Assembly (NCBI GenBank): GCA_029216955.1
Contig: JANAVB010010791.1
Coordinates: forward strand, 1,212,685 to 1,276,684
Reading direction: 5' to 3'
DNA: 64,000 nucleotides
From: Iris pallida
Taxonomy: Eukaryota; Streptophyta; Magnoliopsida; Asparagales; Iridaceae
Shown in pieces: positions 32,351 to 42,596 of this stretch (its first letter is position 1; the number at the start of each line of letters is the position of its first letter). The notes under the pieces are model-generated. The model made no database searches. It worked only from the letters and a program-made list of their open reading frames with translations, and was not told where the DNA came from. A program made the translations under genes and the position numbers.

Positions 32351-33180
32351 CTTTTAATAACCGTTATCATAATGCTTAGGGTCGAGTAGAGATAGTCTAG
32401 ATAGCGTAGGCCACACACACAAAGTCACACAAGCGAAACCCAATTCATGGTTCTAGTAAATACATGAATTTGTATTATCATATTATTTGAAATTCAATAT
32501 ACTTGAATTTGAAATTAGATACACCTAAATTCTGGAATTTGAGACAAGATACATACTTAATTTTTAGAATTTTGACACGAGATACATAGTAGAGCTAATA
32601 TAAGATAATATAATCGGAATTGTTTGTAGTTTGAAGTTAGTGTATTGGGTGGAAATGAACAACTTGAATACCACCGTACGAAATTCCTGCAACATAATAA
32701 GAAAAAACTCATCAGTAGTATCTCCTTTTGCAAGGCCTTGTGAAGTGAGTGTGTGAAACTTAGCTTACTTACCTGCCTTGATTCGTACCGAATTTGATTA
32801 AAAAGATTGATATGTGAATTAATGATATACCTTATTTTTACTCACATGATGTGAGAGACCGAACTCTAAGCATCGTGCCATCCAGAAACAACATGATCCA
32901 TGGTCACGGAATTATTGTCAAAAAACTATACAATGTGGTCATTCAAAGAGTTGTTCTCCAAAATTGTATCATCATCATTATATAGGAAACTTGTGCGTGA
33001 TTGTGTTATTAATCTTATGTTGTATTGATTGATCGAACACTAGAAGATCGTTGCAATAGGACTTAGATAGAGTCATATTTTAAGTTAACATTATAATATT
33101 TCTCTAGAGTTTGTATATACCAAACTCTTTCAAATATTGAGTATTATATCATGTCTTTATTTTATTTTACTGTTCTTGAT
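32350..33180. other. AT-rich intergenic DNA, nothing recognised
   Basis: No open frame, repeat or RNA gene recognised. It contains short direct repeats around GATACATA and GAATTTGAAATTA (32490-32590). Confidence 0.6.
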
Positions 33181-33184
33181 CTAG

Positions 33185-34264
33185 GACTTGCATATCATTT
33201 TGACGACCTAGTAGTGTTCGCTAGGGGAAGATGAAGCTCCAGAAGAGACACTGTCTTTGTCTAACGTAGATGAAGCTGAGGAATGATCCACAACTGTTCA
33301 AGGGAGCATCAACTTCATTTTGTAGCTGGACGACTTATCTAAAGTAATGGTTTTGGGGATATTTACTAGTATGAGTTGTACTTTTTTAGACAATTTTCTG
33401 TATAATAGCTAGGGATATTAGAATGCAAATCCGTTTAGCATTATCCCTATTTCTATCCTAGAGCCATACAGACGACAATCGTGGATACAGGTACTCGTGT
33501 ATTCGTATGGTGCGTAGTCTGGAGATGTTAGTTATATGTCCGACTTTCGTATTTTGGGAACGGAACATGACAGCTACATAAATAAATTAAGTTAGAAATG
33601 ATTTTGGAACGTAAATTTGTATATATACCAAGATGAAAAGATGACGGAAGTTACGTACTGATATCCAAGTCTCGGATTGCAAAAACATAGATACTGGCCG
33701 ATTAGCTTTACCAAAATATGTGTTAACCTATGTAGCTCTGATTCGAAAAGTTCGGATAGAAGTAACTTAGATTTCATACCCTATGAAGCATATGAAGCAT
33801 GGTTTCTGTCTGTCACACTGATAGCTGTACATATATATATATATTTGCTCGGTTCAAGAAGTTTCGGTAGAATTTATTTTTTTTCATTTGATTACATTCC
33901 GATTATGATTACATTACAATGTACCAAACGAGGCCCAGGATTTCTTATTCCATTATATGCATGCAGAAATTGTGAAATTTTGTAATATTTGGACAAGAAT
34001 TCTTTCCTATGAAGCATGGTTTGTTTGCCACATTGATAGTTGTATATATCGGCTACTACACTTTCGTTCAAACGTATACTGGTATAGTTAAGTGAGAGTA
34101 TTCTAAAGAAAAATATGAGTGTGGCAAAAACTGAAGGAAAAATTTGCAACCAAACCGGACACATATTTGCTAGTTGGTGCTTATTTAGTCCCACATCGCC
34201 TGGTAAGGAAGGATGGTGGAGCAACAATAGCTAGAAAAGTCCTTGAGAGGCTCCTTCCCAAATC
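33185..34264 (+). repeat. Upstream region of U2 copy 1, duplicated near 57950
   Basis: About 1.1 kb matching 57950-59283, starting near TTTTGACGACCTAGTAGTGT. It includes GAAGATGAAGCTCCAGAAGA and the promoter. Copy 1 has only a short AT run (33830-33844) where copy 2 has long arrays and an internal tandem duplication. Confidence 0.85.
34187..34239 (+). promoter_or_regulatory. snRNA promoter of U2 copy 1
   Basis: USE AGTCCCACATCG (34187-34198), then 33 bp, then a TATA-like TAGAAAAG (34232-34239), then about 25 bp to the RNA start. This is the plant Pol II snRNA promoter layout with a weak TATA. Confidence 0.7.
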
Positions 34265-34445
34265 ATACTTTTCTCGGCCTTTTGGCTAAGATCAAGTGTA
34301 GTATCTGTTCTTAACAGTTTAATATCTGATACATGGGTCATGTGCTCAAAATGATATTAATGTCCATATGTAGTGGCGTAATTGTGGCTTTCTCAAAATT
34401 ATTCCACGATCTTTGGCCTCTCCTCATTGTATTTGTTTAGCAGTT
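34265..34445 (+). pseudogene. U2 snRNA pseudogene
   Basis: The 5' half matches plant U2: CTCGGCCTTTTGGCTAAGAT, then AAGTGTAGTATCTGTTCTTA with the branch-site-pairing GTAGTA intact. Differences from copy 2 include TTAACAG for TTATCAG and GATACATGGGTC for GATATGTGGGCC. After about 34362 the Sm-site region is missing and the 3' stem-loops III and IV are unrecognisable, so a stable snRNP is unlikely. E1 sits about 20 bp past this region. Confidence 0.8.
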
Positions 34446-34465
34446 AATTTCAGTGCTACAATTTT

Positions 34466-35277
34466 TGTTAGTGCCGAGGCACAATTTTCGATGGAAAATT
34501 CTGAAACTGAAACAATTGTACACACAACGTTTCAAATGCAGCACCTTAAAGAAGATGTGCAACAGAGATCCTGGAGGATTCTGAATTACGAGGATCTAAA
34601 AAAGATTCTACGTAATACACAAAAAATCTAAAGAAAGTTACTGTAAAAGGCAACAGCGGCGATGACAGACGAGAATGAGATGTTGGGGTGAATGAACCAC
34701 CGTTGCTCAAAGCTTTATTCGCCCCACACGAGCACGAACAGCTTCCAGGAACCAGCAAGTTCACAAAGAACTTCTGGAACGCTCGTAAGTCAATATTTGA
34801 GACTTGAACGGGCTTCCTGGACTTAACAGACTCCCTCAACTCTCTTCTTGGTGCATCTTTCAAAGGAGGTCAAGGGACTCTATTTATAGAGTGGAGTTGA
34901 GACTTCACCTCTTCTCCTATCCGATGTGGGACTAAAATATCAATACTCAAAAATAGAGTTTGATATTTTAGATCATCCCACAATCAGCATAGAAGTGTGC
35001 CAGTCCACGCCTACCGCCCGAACACTCCCGTGCATGCACGAGACAATCCTGGAGTCCGCGTCCGAGTCCGAATCCGCACAACAAAAATCAACTTGCATCC
35101 TTGTTGGAGTTAATCCTTTTTCCTTCTAAGAAAATACTCCTACATGGCACAAACTTGTGCCCCACTACACCTCATGTGCACACCTCAACACAGGCAATGC
35201 ATTATATTGAGATACTCACCATTTGGTGTAGCCGATGTGGGACTATCTTTTCTAGTCCAAAGGCAAAAATACCAACA
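34466..35277 (-). repeat. 3' LTR of E1 (812 bp)
   Basis: Same family as LTR1-3. It lacks about 40 bp present in the 5' LTR (after 34630, the GACTTTGTGCAAGCGACTA segment). It retains USE and TATA. Confidence 0.92.
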
Positions 35278-36336
35278 ATTCCCCACATATCTCAATATAT
35301 GGGTTGAGCGTTCCCCACAGTGACTGCCCATCATGCATTAGGAGAGATGTCGCTACGACTTGAATCTTCCCGCATAGGTTAAATAACAGCATGATACAAG
35401 AATGGACTAAGCCTTGAATTCTGCACCATAACTGCAATTCTTCCTACTCACATAATGACATCAACTGTGCTTCTGGCTGCACATTGAAGGCCTTGTGCCA
35501 GCCTGGTTTCAGTGTATAATTTTTGGGCGTCTATAAGTTTACCCTCAAGAGACGGCCTGATATCTCTGTCCATACACTATAGGTGAGTTCTTTATAAAGA
35601 GTCATGGCATGAAGCATTGCGCTTCTTTGCGATGCTACGCCGCTATGACATGGCTTAAAGCCGAGGCTTTACCCCACCTGGGTACCTCATCGTAGTGTCA
35701 TACTATTGTAGCATGAGGTCACAGGCCTCTTTGTAGTGCCAAACTACCCAGCATGAAGCCTTGCGCTTCCGTACGGTGTTACGCCGCTATGACATGGCTC
35801 ACAAAGCCGAGGCTTTACCCTACCTGGTACCTCTTCGTGGTGTCATGCCACTGTAACATGAGGACATCATCCTCTTTGTAGTGCTGTCTACCTCTCTTTA
35901 TTACGATTATCATACATCATTAGGCTACCTGCCTATTTGCGGTGCTACTCCGCTGTGACTTGGCTTGCAAAGCCGAGGCATTATCCCTACCTGGGAACCT
36001 CATGGTGGAGTCACCCCACTGTAGCATGGAGTTACACTCCTTGTAGTGCTGCTCTACCGTGCTTCCTGTAAAGCACTCCAGGCATTCACTCTGCCTGAGA
36101 ACTCATTAAGGCATTTAAGCCAACCTTTCCACAGGATCCATTTTCTGCAAAAAAACAACAGTAGACAACAGTGGTTGTTGGTCCGTAACCTCTCCATGTC
36201 ACATAGGACAAGTACCCACCGTTCCTGATATTCTTCTGGTTAATAGTCCTCCCTTGAACCAAAAGCTAGATGCCTAGTAGATTTCTCTTTGAACTAATAG
36301 CATAAAACTTTATGGTAGGAATGTAATAACACAATA
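35278..36336 (-). other. 3' untranslated region of E1 with hairpin repeats
   Basis: About 1 kb between the RNase H stop and the 3' LTR. It contains the same three imperfect repeat units as E2 (46796-47240), read on the minus strand, with repeated AAAGCCTCGGCTT and CCTCATGCTACA blocks. No ORF. Confidence 0.75.
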
Positions 36337-38260
36337 TCAGAATGCCTTCAAGTCCATTTTACAAGCTGTGTCATCGACCAGCTGGTGCTTGAGGCCCTCG
36401 GTGAACGGATCCGTCAGGTTCTCCTGACTTCGAACATCAATCACTGCAATAACACCTCTCTTGATAAGATCGTGTACTACTCTGTGCTTCAACCGTACCG
36501 TTCTCTTCTTCCCGTTGAAGAGTTCATTTGATGCCACTGCTGCTGCCGCCTGGTTGTCACAGTATATCGGTATCGCCGGTATCTGAGCCCCAACCACCGG
36601 AAGATCATACATGAGCTCCCGAAGCTACTATGCTTCATCTGCAGCAGCATCCAATGCAAAGAATTTAGATTCCATGGAGGAGCGAGATAACATAGTCTGC
36701 TTCGACTTCCACGATATAGCAGCTCCGCCCATGGCGAATACGAATCCACCTGTGGAATACTCACTCTCCATATCTGAACACCAGCTAGCATCACTGAAGC
36801 CTTCCACTACTGACGGATCTCCGCTGTAGAAAAGTGCATATATCTGAGTTTTCTTGAGATATCTCATAACCCGCAAGTCCTTCATACTGAACTTGGTCGA
36901 GAGGAATTTCTTTGTCTCTGTGACGCAGCTTAAATCCGTACCTAGGATTAGCATGTCGTCCACGTAAAGATATACGATTACTCCTCTTCCGTCAGCAAAC
37001 TTCGTATAGACACACTTGTCTGTTTCACTGACCCTGTAGCCATTTGACCTTATCACCTTATCAAACTTCTCATGCCACATTTTGGGAGCTTGTTTCAAAC
37101 CATACAGAGACATCATCAACTTGCAAACTTTGTCTTCCAGACCTCTGACGACAAAACCTTCTGGTTGTTGCATGTAGATCTCTTCGATCAGCTCGCCATT
37201 AAGGAATGTCGTTTTCACATCCATCTGATGTATCACCAGCTTGTGTATTGCTGCTAGAGCAATCAACAATCTGATGGTTGTCATCGCGAGCTACTGGAGC
37301 ATAAGTGTCAAAGTAGTCGATCCCCTGCTTCTGAGCAAACCCCTTGGCCACTAGCCTGGCCTTGAACTTGTCAATGGTTCCATCTGCTTTTATCTTCTTC
37401 TTGAAGATCCATTTGCATCCGATGGGTCTTGCTCCTTCTGGCAGGTCAACCAATACCTATGTGTTGTTGGAGGTGATTGAGTCAATCTCGTTGTCTATCG
37501 CCTCCTTCCAGAATACAGCATCTTTGGTCTTCATCGCCTCATCATAGGTAAGCGGATCTGCTTCCACATGATAGGTGACGAAGTCATCTCCGAAGTCTTT
37601 CGGCCTCCTCGTTCGCTTAGTTGACGGCTCAGCGAGTTCTGGTTCAGCTGGTGTCTCCTTGACGACAGCTTCATCTTGGACTACTGGTTCATTAAAGACT
37701 TCTGTCTGCTTTGTACCCTCATCATTCTCCGAAAGATCTGCGAGAACAATATTCTTGTGTTTTGCAAACTTGTCTTCAAAGTATTCAGCATCGCGAGATT
37801 CGATGATATGGTTTGACTCGATATCAAGGAATCTCCGAGCATCACTCTTCTCGGCATACCCCAAGAAGATCGCCTTCGTAGTCTTTGTCCCCAGCTTCTG
37901 AATCTTCAGATCCGGGAGCTTCACATAAGCCAGACACCCCCACACTCGAATGACATTCAAGTTAGGTCTGACTTTGAACCAGAGTTCATGAGGAGTTATG
38001 TCGGAAGTTGCATATGGCACTCTGTTCAGAATGAACGTTGCCGTTAGTTCAGCTTCTCCCCAGTAACACTTTGGAAGACCCGCAGTCAACAGCATGGAGT
38101 TTATCATCTCTGTCAACGTTCTGTACTTCCTTTCTGCTACTCCGTTGGATTGAGGAAAGTACGGAGCCGTTGTCTCATTGATGATTCCATGTTCTTTACA
38201 GAATGATAAGAATTCATGAGACCGATACTCCTCGTCTCGATCACTCCTTAACCTCTTGAG
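36337..38260 (-). pseudogene. E1 integrase end, RT and RNase H
   Basis: Minus-strand pieces follow the stop near 38261. They cover the integrase end (LRSDRDEEYRSHEF line; APYFPQSNGVAERK with catalytic Glu), the copia RT start ([29 protein letters not shown]), [27 protein letters not shown] with the YVDD catalytic pair, and RNase H (VEGFSDASWCSD, STGGFVFAMGGAAI). Defects are a TAG for Trp at about 37457, an extra base near 37285, and a missing block of about 105 codons between FSMKDL and RVMRYL. RT copies RNA into DNA. This copy cannot. Confidence 0.88.
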
Positions 38261-39934
38261 CTATTGTCCAGTTTGCCGCTCAGCCTCGGCCCTGAACTCC
38301 TTGAACTTCTTGAATGCTTCGTCTTTAGACTTGAGCAAGTAGACGAAAGCATACTTTAAGAAGTCATCGATGAAAGTAATGAAATACTTCATCCCGGCCT
38401 TTGTAGAGAATTGTTTGAAGTCACAGATATCTGAGTGAACCAACTCCAGAAGATCTGTGCTTCGATGGACCCTGTGAAAGGGTTTCCTTGTGATCTTCGT
38501 CTGAGCACATACTTCGCATTTCTCTACCTTACCCCCACACTTGGAGATAAGTCCTAGACTAGACATTCTGTTAATCCTTTTACAATGAACATGTCCAAGC
38601 CTATTATGCCACAACTCAAGAAAATAATCAGAAAAAGTGATTGCATTTATATTATCATGCTGGGTTACAACAAGCTGAATCTTGTACATTCCTTCAGTTT
38701 GGAAAGCTTTTCCGAAGAATGTACCCTTCTTGGACATCACCAACTGGCCAGCATTGATGTCCATCCTCAAGCCTGCGTTGCAGAGCAGACTTCCAGAGAT
38801 CAGGTTCTTAGCAATTTCTGGAACATGCTTCACACCTTGAAGCGTAAGAGTGTTCCCCGATGTGAGTTTCAGCTCCACCGTCCCGATCCCCAGTACTTCA
38901 GCTTGTGTCTGGTTTGCCATTATGACCTTCTCTGAAGTTGGCTCATAAGAGACGAACCAGTCTTTGTCTGAACAGACATGGCAGGTCGCACCAGTGTCTA
39001 TCCACCAGTCCAAGTCAGCCCCCACAGTTGCAACCTGTGCTATCATTGCAACTAGATTAGTAATCATAGAAACCTTACTAGGCTCACCTTGTTCTTTGGG
39101 CTTGGACTTGCATTCGGATTTGTAGTGGCCCTTCTTGCCACAATTGAAGCAAGTCACATGGAACTTGGACTTCTGCTGCTTGAAAGCAGGACCCTTCACT
39201 TTCAGATTCGTGAAGTCCTTCTTTTTGCGATGAGAAGCAGCCTGCTTCCCCTGGTACTCTCTGGTTTGGACCAGATTTGCCTTTGCCAGTTGTTTGGACA
39301 GAGTATCCATCTTCTGTTGAAAGCGCATCTCGTCCTCAACATGGATCTCTTGCAAGAAATCTTCCAAGCTAATTTTCATCTTCTTTCGATGCATCCTTGC
39401 ATAGAAGTTGCTCCATTCTGTAGGAAGTTTCGCGACGATCCCTCCAACGACAAACTTTTCGACGAGGGGCATGTTCTCGTCTTCTAGTTTCTGACGCAAC
39501 TTCAGAAACTCCTTCACTTGGGGCAGCATCGCCTTCTCGTCTTCGAAGGTCCACTTGTGGTATTTTTCTACCATGAAGATCTTGGACCGGTTCTCGTCAT
39601 CTTCATAGAGCTTTTCCAAGGAGTCCCATATCTCTTTGGCAGATGTCTTCTTGGAGTAGGACTCTGCCAGAGAGTCTTCCATGGAATTGAGTATCAGTAG
39701 TTTGCATATACTGTTTTCTCTCTTCCACTTCGCTTGCTTGGTCGTAGCAGCGGCCACAGCCGCAGCAGATCCAGTGGTTGGAACGATCGGTTCTTCTTCT
39801 GACAGCACGTGATCAACATTCACGAGTTGAAGATTTAAAGTGACCTTTCGTCTCCATATCTGGAAGTGTTCGCCATCGAATTTCTCCAACTTGTTAAAGC
39901 CGGTATCGATGAGCGAAGCATGAGAATTATCCAT
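38261..39934 (-). CDS. E1 Gag-protease-integrase open frame (557 aa)
   Basis: The longest intact frame in the window, from the ATG at 39934. Gag spans residues 1-250 (DTGFNKLEKFDGEHFQIW, EIWDSLEKLYEDDENRSK). A zinc knuckle CFNCGKKGHYKSEC is at about 265. A protease active site, WWIDTGATCHVCSD, is at about 310. The pre-integrase region has LWHNRLGHVHCKRI with C-x2-C (CEVCAQTK). The integrase start has VHSDICDF and ITFIDDFLKY, holding two of the three acidic residues. A TAG in place of Gln stops it within integrase. Copia polyproteins normally continue through RT in the same frame, so this is a truncated product. Confidence 0.85.
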   Translation of the reverse strand: MDNSHASLIDTGFNKLEKFDGEHFQIWRRKVTLNLQLVNVDHVLSEEEPIVPTTGSAAAVAAATTKQAKWKRENSICKLLILNSMEDSLAESYSKKTSAKEIWDSLEKLYEDDENRSKIFMVEKYHKWTFEDEKAMLPQVKEFLKLRQKLEDENMPLVEKFVVGGIVAKLPTEWSNFYARMHRKKMKISLEDFLQEIHVEDEMRFQQKMDTLSKQLAKANLVQTREYQGKQAASHRKKKDFTNLKVKGPAFKQQKSKFHVTCFNCGKKGHYKSECKSKPKEQGEPSKVSMITNLVAMIAQVATVGADLDWWIDTGATCHVCSDKDWFVSYEPTSEKVIMANQTQAEVLGIGTVELKLTSGNTLTLQGVKHVPEIAKNLISGSLLCNAGLRMDINAGQLVMSKKGTFFGKAFQTEGMYKIQLVVTQHDNINAITFSDYFLELWHNRLGHVHCKRINRMSSLGLISKCGGKVEKCEVCAQTKITRKPFHRVHRSTDLLELVHSDICDFKQFSTKAGMKYFITFIDDFLKYAFVYLLKSKDEAFKKFKEFRAEAERQTGQ

Positions 39935-39936
39935 CT

Positions 39937-39954
39937 ACTCAATAAAGCTTTGAG
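39937..39954 (-). other. Non-tRNA primer-site candidate of E1
   Basis: Two bases after the 5' LTR end the minus strand reads CTCAAAGCTTTATTGAG. It does not begin with TGG and fits no tRNA 3' end. Its first 14 bases are the exact complement of AATAAAGCTTTGAG inside the LTR of the same element. Confidence 0.5.
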
Positions 39955-39956
39955 AT

Positions 39957-40809
39957 TGTTAGTGCCGAGGCACAATTTTTGATGGAAAATTCTGAAACTG
40001 AAACAATTGTACACACAACGTTTCAAATGCAGCACCTTAAAGAAGATGTGCAACAGAGATCCTGGAGGATTCTGAATTACGAGGATCTAAAAAGATTCTA
40101 CGTAATACACAAAAAATCTAAAGAGACTTTGTGCAAGCGACTATCGACAGTAGAGCTTCTAAAAAGAAGTTACTGTAAAAGGCAACAGCAGCGATGACAG
40201 GCGAAAATGAGATGCTGGGGTGAATGAACCACCGTTGCTCAAAGCTTTATTCGCCCCACACGAGCACGAACAGCTTCCAGGAACCAGCAAGTTCACGAAG
40301 AACTTCTGGAACGCTCGTAAGTCAATATTTGAGACTTGAACGGGCTTCCTGGACTTAACAGACTCCCTCAACTCTCTTCTTGGTGCATCTTTCAAAGGAG
40401 GTCAAGGGGCTCTATTTATAGAGTGGAGTTGAGACTTCACCTCTTCTCCTATCCGATGTGGGACTAAAATACCAATACTCAAAAATAGAGTTTGATATTT
40501 TAGATCATCCCACAATCGGCATAGAAGTGTGCCAGTCCACGCCTACCCCCCGAACACTCCCGTGCATGCACGAGACAATCCTGGAGTCCGCGTCCGAGTC
40601 CGAGTTCGCACAACAAAAATCAACTTGCATCCTTGTTGGAGTTAATCCTTTTTCCTTCTAGGAAAATACTCCCACATGGCACAAACTTGTGCCCCACTAC
40701 ACCTCATGTGCACACCTCAACACAAGCAATGCATTATATTGAGATACTCACCATTTGGTGTAGCCGATGTGGGACTATCTTTTCTAGTCCAAAGGCAAAA
40801 ATACCAACA
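39957..40809 (-). repeat. 5' LTR of E1 (853 bp)
   Basis: Starts TGTTGGTATTTTTGCC at 40809 and ends GGCACTAACA at 39957. It carries USE (40454-40465) and TATA (40413-40420) with 33 bp between them. The terminal hairpin GTGCC-TC-GGCAC lies just before the end. Confidence 0.93.
40413..40465 (-). promoter_or_regulatory. snRNA-like promoter in E1 5' LTR
   Basis: Minus-strand AGTCCCACATCG, 33 bp, TATAAATA. Same spacing as the U2 loci in this window. Confidence 0.7.
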
Positions 40810-40814
40810 ATTTT

Positions 40815-41715
40815 TTCAGTACTAAAATTTCTTAGTCCATTTTTCTTTGAACTTTCTTCTTATATATAGTTAAGATAATCTATACCATGGTATCAGAACT
40901 ACATAACCATACCAAAAATATTTACAACATATGAAGCATGGTTACAACATTACAATTTCAACTACTAGAGTTTATAAACAATTTCCTATAGTTTTAAAGC
41001 TTACAATTTAGCAACATTTGATTTAGAAAAATGTGTTACAATCTCGATCCACGACGTAGTTCAGTTTTCGAACATTGATTCCGAACTCTACGTCCTGAGA
41101 TCGAGCGAGAATCGCCTCCAAGCATAGGCGACATGCATCCTATGCATGGGCCGAAGTTCCCAAAATATACAAAGATTCCTTAAATTTTACAAAGTCCCCT
41201 AAATTTTACATATGCCTCCCAAAAATTTTGATAGGTCCTCTAAAATTTAAAAAGTTCCCAAAATTTTGACATATAAGCCATATTTTTGCTAGACCCAGCC
41301 CTGGAGTGAGCTAGAAAGTTTACCCAAATTCATGATTTCTAGGAACTAGCACAACCTCCTTCTCTCCTTCACTCTCTCGGTTCTAATATGGAAAGGGAGG
41401 AGGAGGATCAAAATGGTCTTTGGGAGGAATTATGAAGTGCCAAGTGGAATGCATGTTTTGGGAGATGAGATGCCAGGTACAATTTGAAAGTGTCGATAGG
41501 AAAAGAAGAGTACAATTTGTGTTTTAAAAGGTTTGAAAGACATAGGTGGAGAGTTTGTTTGAAAAATATATATAATATTAATAAATATTTTGATATTATC
41601 CAGACAACTTTTTTTATGTAAAATGACGCTCTTAATGTTTCATTAGTTAAGAAGCCAACCAAATAAGGAAACAACAGAGAATAATGCTAATAGTGGTAGC
41701 AGGATAGACGCCAAG
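40815..41715. other. Intergenic DNA between E1 and the copia array
   Basis: No gene. At 40889-40905 it holds TGGTATCAGAACTAC, close to the tRNA-iMet primer site of ordinary copia elements, possibly a stray LTR/PBS remnant. 41155-41285 has degenerate repeats of the form AAGTYCCCTAAAATTTTACA. Confidence 0.5.
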
Positions 41716-41720
41716 CTTAA

Positions 41721-42572
41721 TGTTGGTGTTTTTGTCTTTGGACTAGAAAAGATAGTCCCACATCGGCTACACCAAATGGTGAGTATCTCAATATAATGCA
41801 TTGCTTGTGTTTAGGTGTGCACATGAGGTGTAGTGGGGCACAAGTTTGTGCCATGTGGAAGTATTTTCCTAGAAGGAAAAAGGATTAAATCCAACAAGGA
41901 TGCAAGTTAATTTTTGTTGTGCGGACTCGGACTCGGACACGGACTCCAGGATGTCTCGTGCATGCACGGGAGTGTTCGGGGGGTAGGCGTGGACTGGCAC
42001 ACTTCTATGCTGATTGTGGGATGATCTAAAATATCAAACTCTATTTTTGAGTATTGGAATTTTAGTCCCACATCGGATAGGAGAAGAGGTGAAGTCTCAA
42101 CTCCACTCTATAAATAGAGCCCCTTGGCCTCCTTTGAAAGATGCACAAAGAAGAGAGTTGAGGGAGTCTGTTAAGTCCAGGAAGCCCGTTCAAGTCTCAA
42201 ATATTGACTTACGAGCGTTCCAGAAGTTCTTCGTGAACTTGCTGGTTCCTGGAAGCTGTTCGTGCTCGTGTGGGGCGAATAAATCTTTGAGCAACGGTGG
42301 TTCATTCACCCCAGCATCTCATTCTCGCCTGTCATCGCTGCTGTTGTCTTTTACAGTAACTTCTTTTTAGAAGCTCTACTGCCGATAGTTGCTTACACAA
42401 AGTCTCTTTAGATTTTTTGTGTATTACGTAGAATCTTTTTAGATCCTCGTAATTCAGAATCCTCCAGGATCTCTGTTGCACATCTTCTTTAAGGTGCTGC
42501 ATTTGAAACGTTGTGTGTACAATTGTTTCAGTTTCAGAATTTTCCATCAAAAATTGTGCCTCGGCACTAACA
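41721..42572 (+). repeat. LTR1 of the copia array (852 bp)
   Basis: Uninterrupted 5' LTR, TGTTGGTG...GGCACTAACA. It has a first AGTCCCACATCG at 41754-41765 and a second at 42064-42075 with TATA. It lacks the solo-LTR insertion of LTR2 and LTR3. Confidence 0.95.
42064..42116 (+). promoter_or_regulatory. snRNA-like promoter in LTR1
   Basis: USE AGTCCCACATCG (42064-42075), 33 bp, TATAAATA (42109-42116). Predicted start near 42140. Spacing is identical in E1, LTR2 (49559-49611) and LTR3 (57054-57106). Confidence 0.75.
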
Positions 42573-42574
42573 AT

Positions 42575-42591
42575 CTCAAAGCTTTATTGAG
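42575..42591 (+). other. Non-tRNA primer-site candidate of E2
   Basis: CTCAAAGCTTTATTGAG, two bases after the LTR end. It is the complement of the LTR-internal AATAAAGCTTTGAG (in LTR1 itself AATAAATCTTTGAG, one change). Confidence 0.5.
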
Positions 42592-42596
42592 AAGAT

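Larger units (their letters stand above)
34466..40809 (-). mobile_element. Copia element E1 (6.3 kb)
   Basis: A minus-strand Ty1/copia element with TG...CA LTRs of 812 bp (left, 3') and 853 bp (right, 5') and a perfect target duplication ATTTT (34461-34465, 40810-40814). It encodes gag, protease, integrase, RT and RNase H in copia order. It is inactivated by stops, one frameshift and an in-frame deletion across RT/RNase H. It is independent of the 41721-57562 array, since the target site differs, but belongs to the same family. Confidence 0.93.

Noticed and set aside
41754..41800. Pol III-type snRNA promoter at the LTR start (first USE plus TATAATG)
   Set aside because: The spacing is 26 bp rather than about 23-24 and the TATA is weak. 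LTR2 and LTR3 have it disrupted by the solo LTR. Kept only as a note.
42014..42370. Frames inside copia LTRs, such as the one containing SVKSRKPVQVSNIDLRAF
   Set aside because: Present in every LTR copy on either side of the elements. No start context or domain, and they overlap the TATA/R region.
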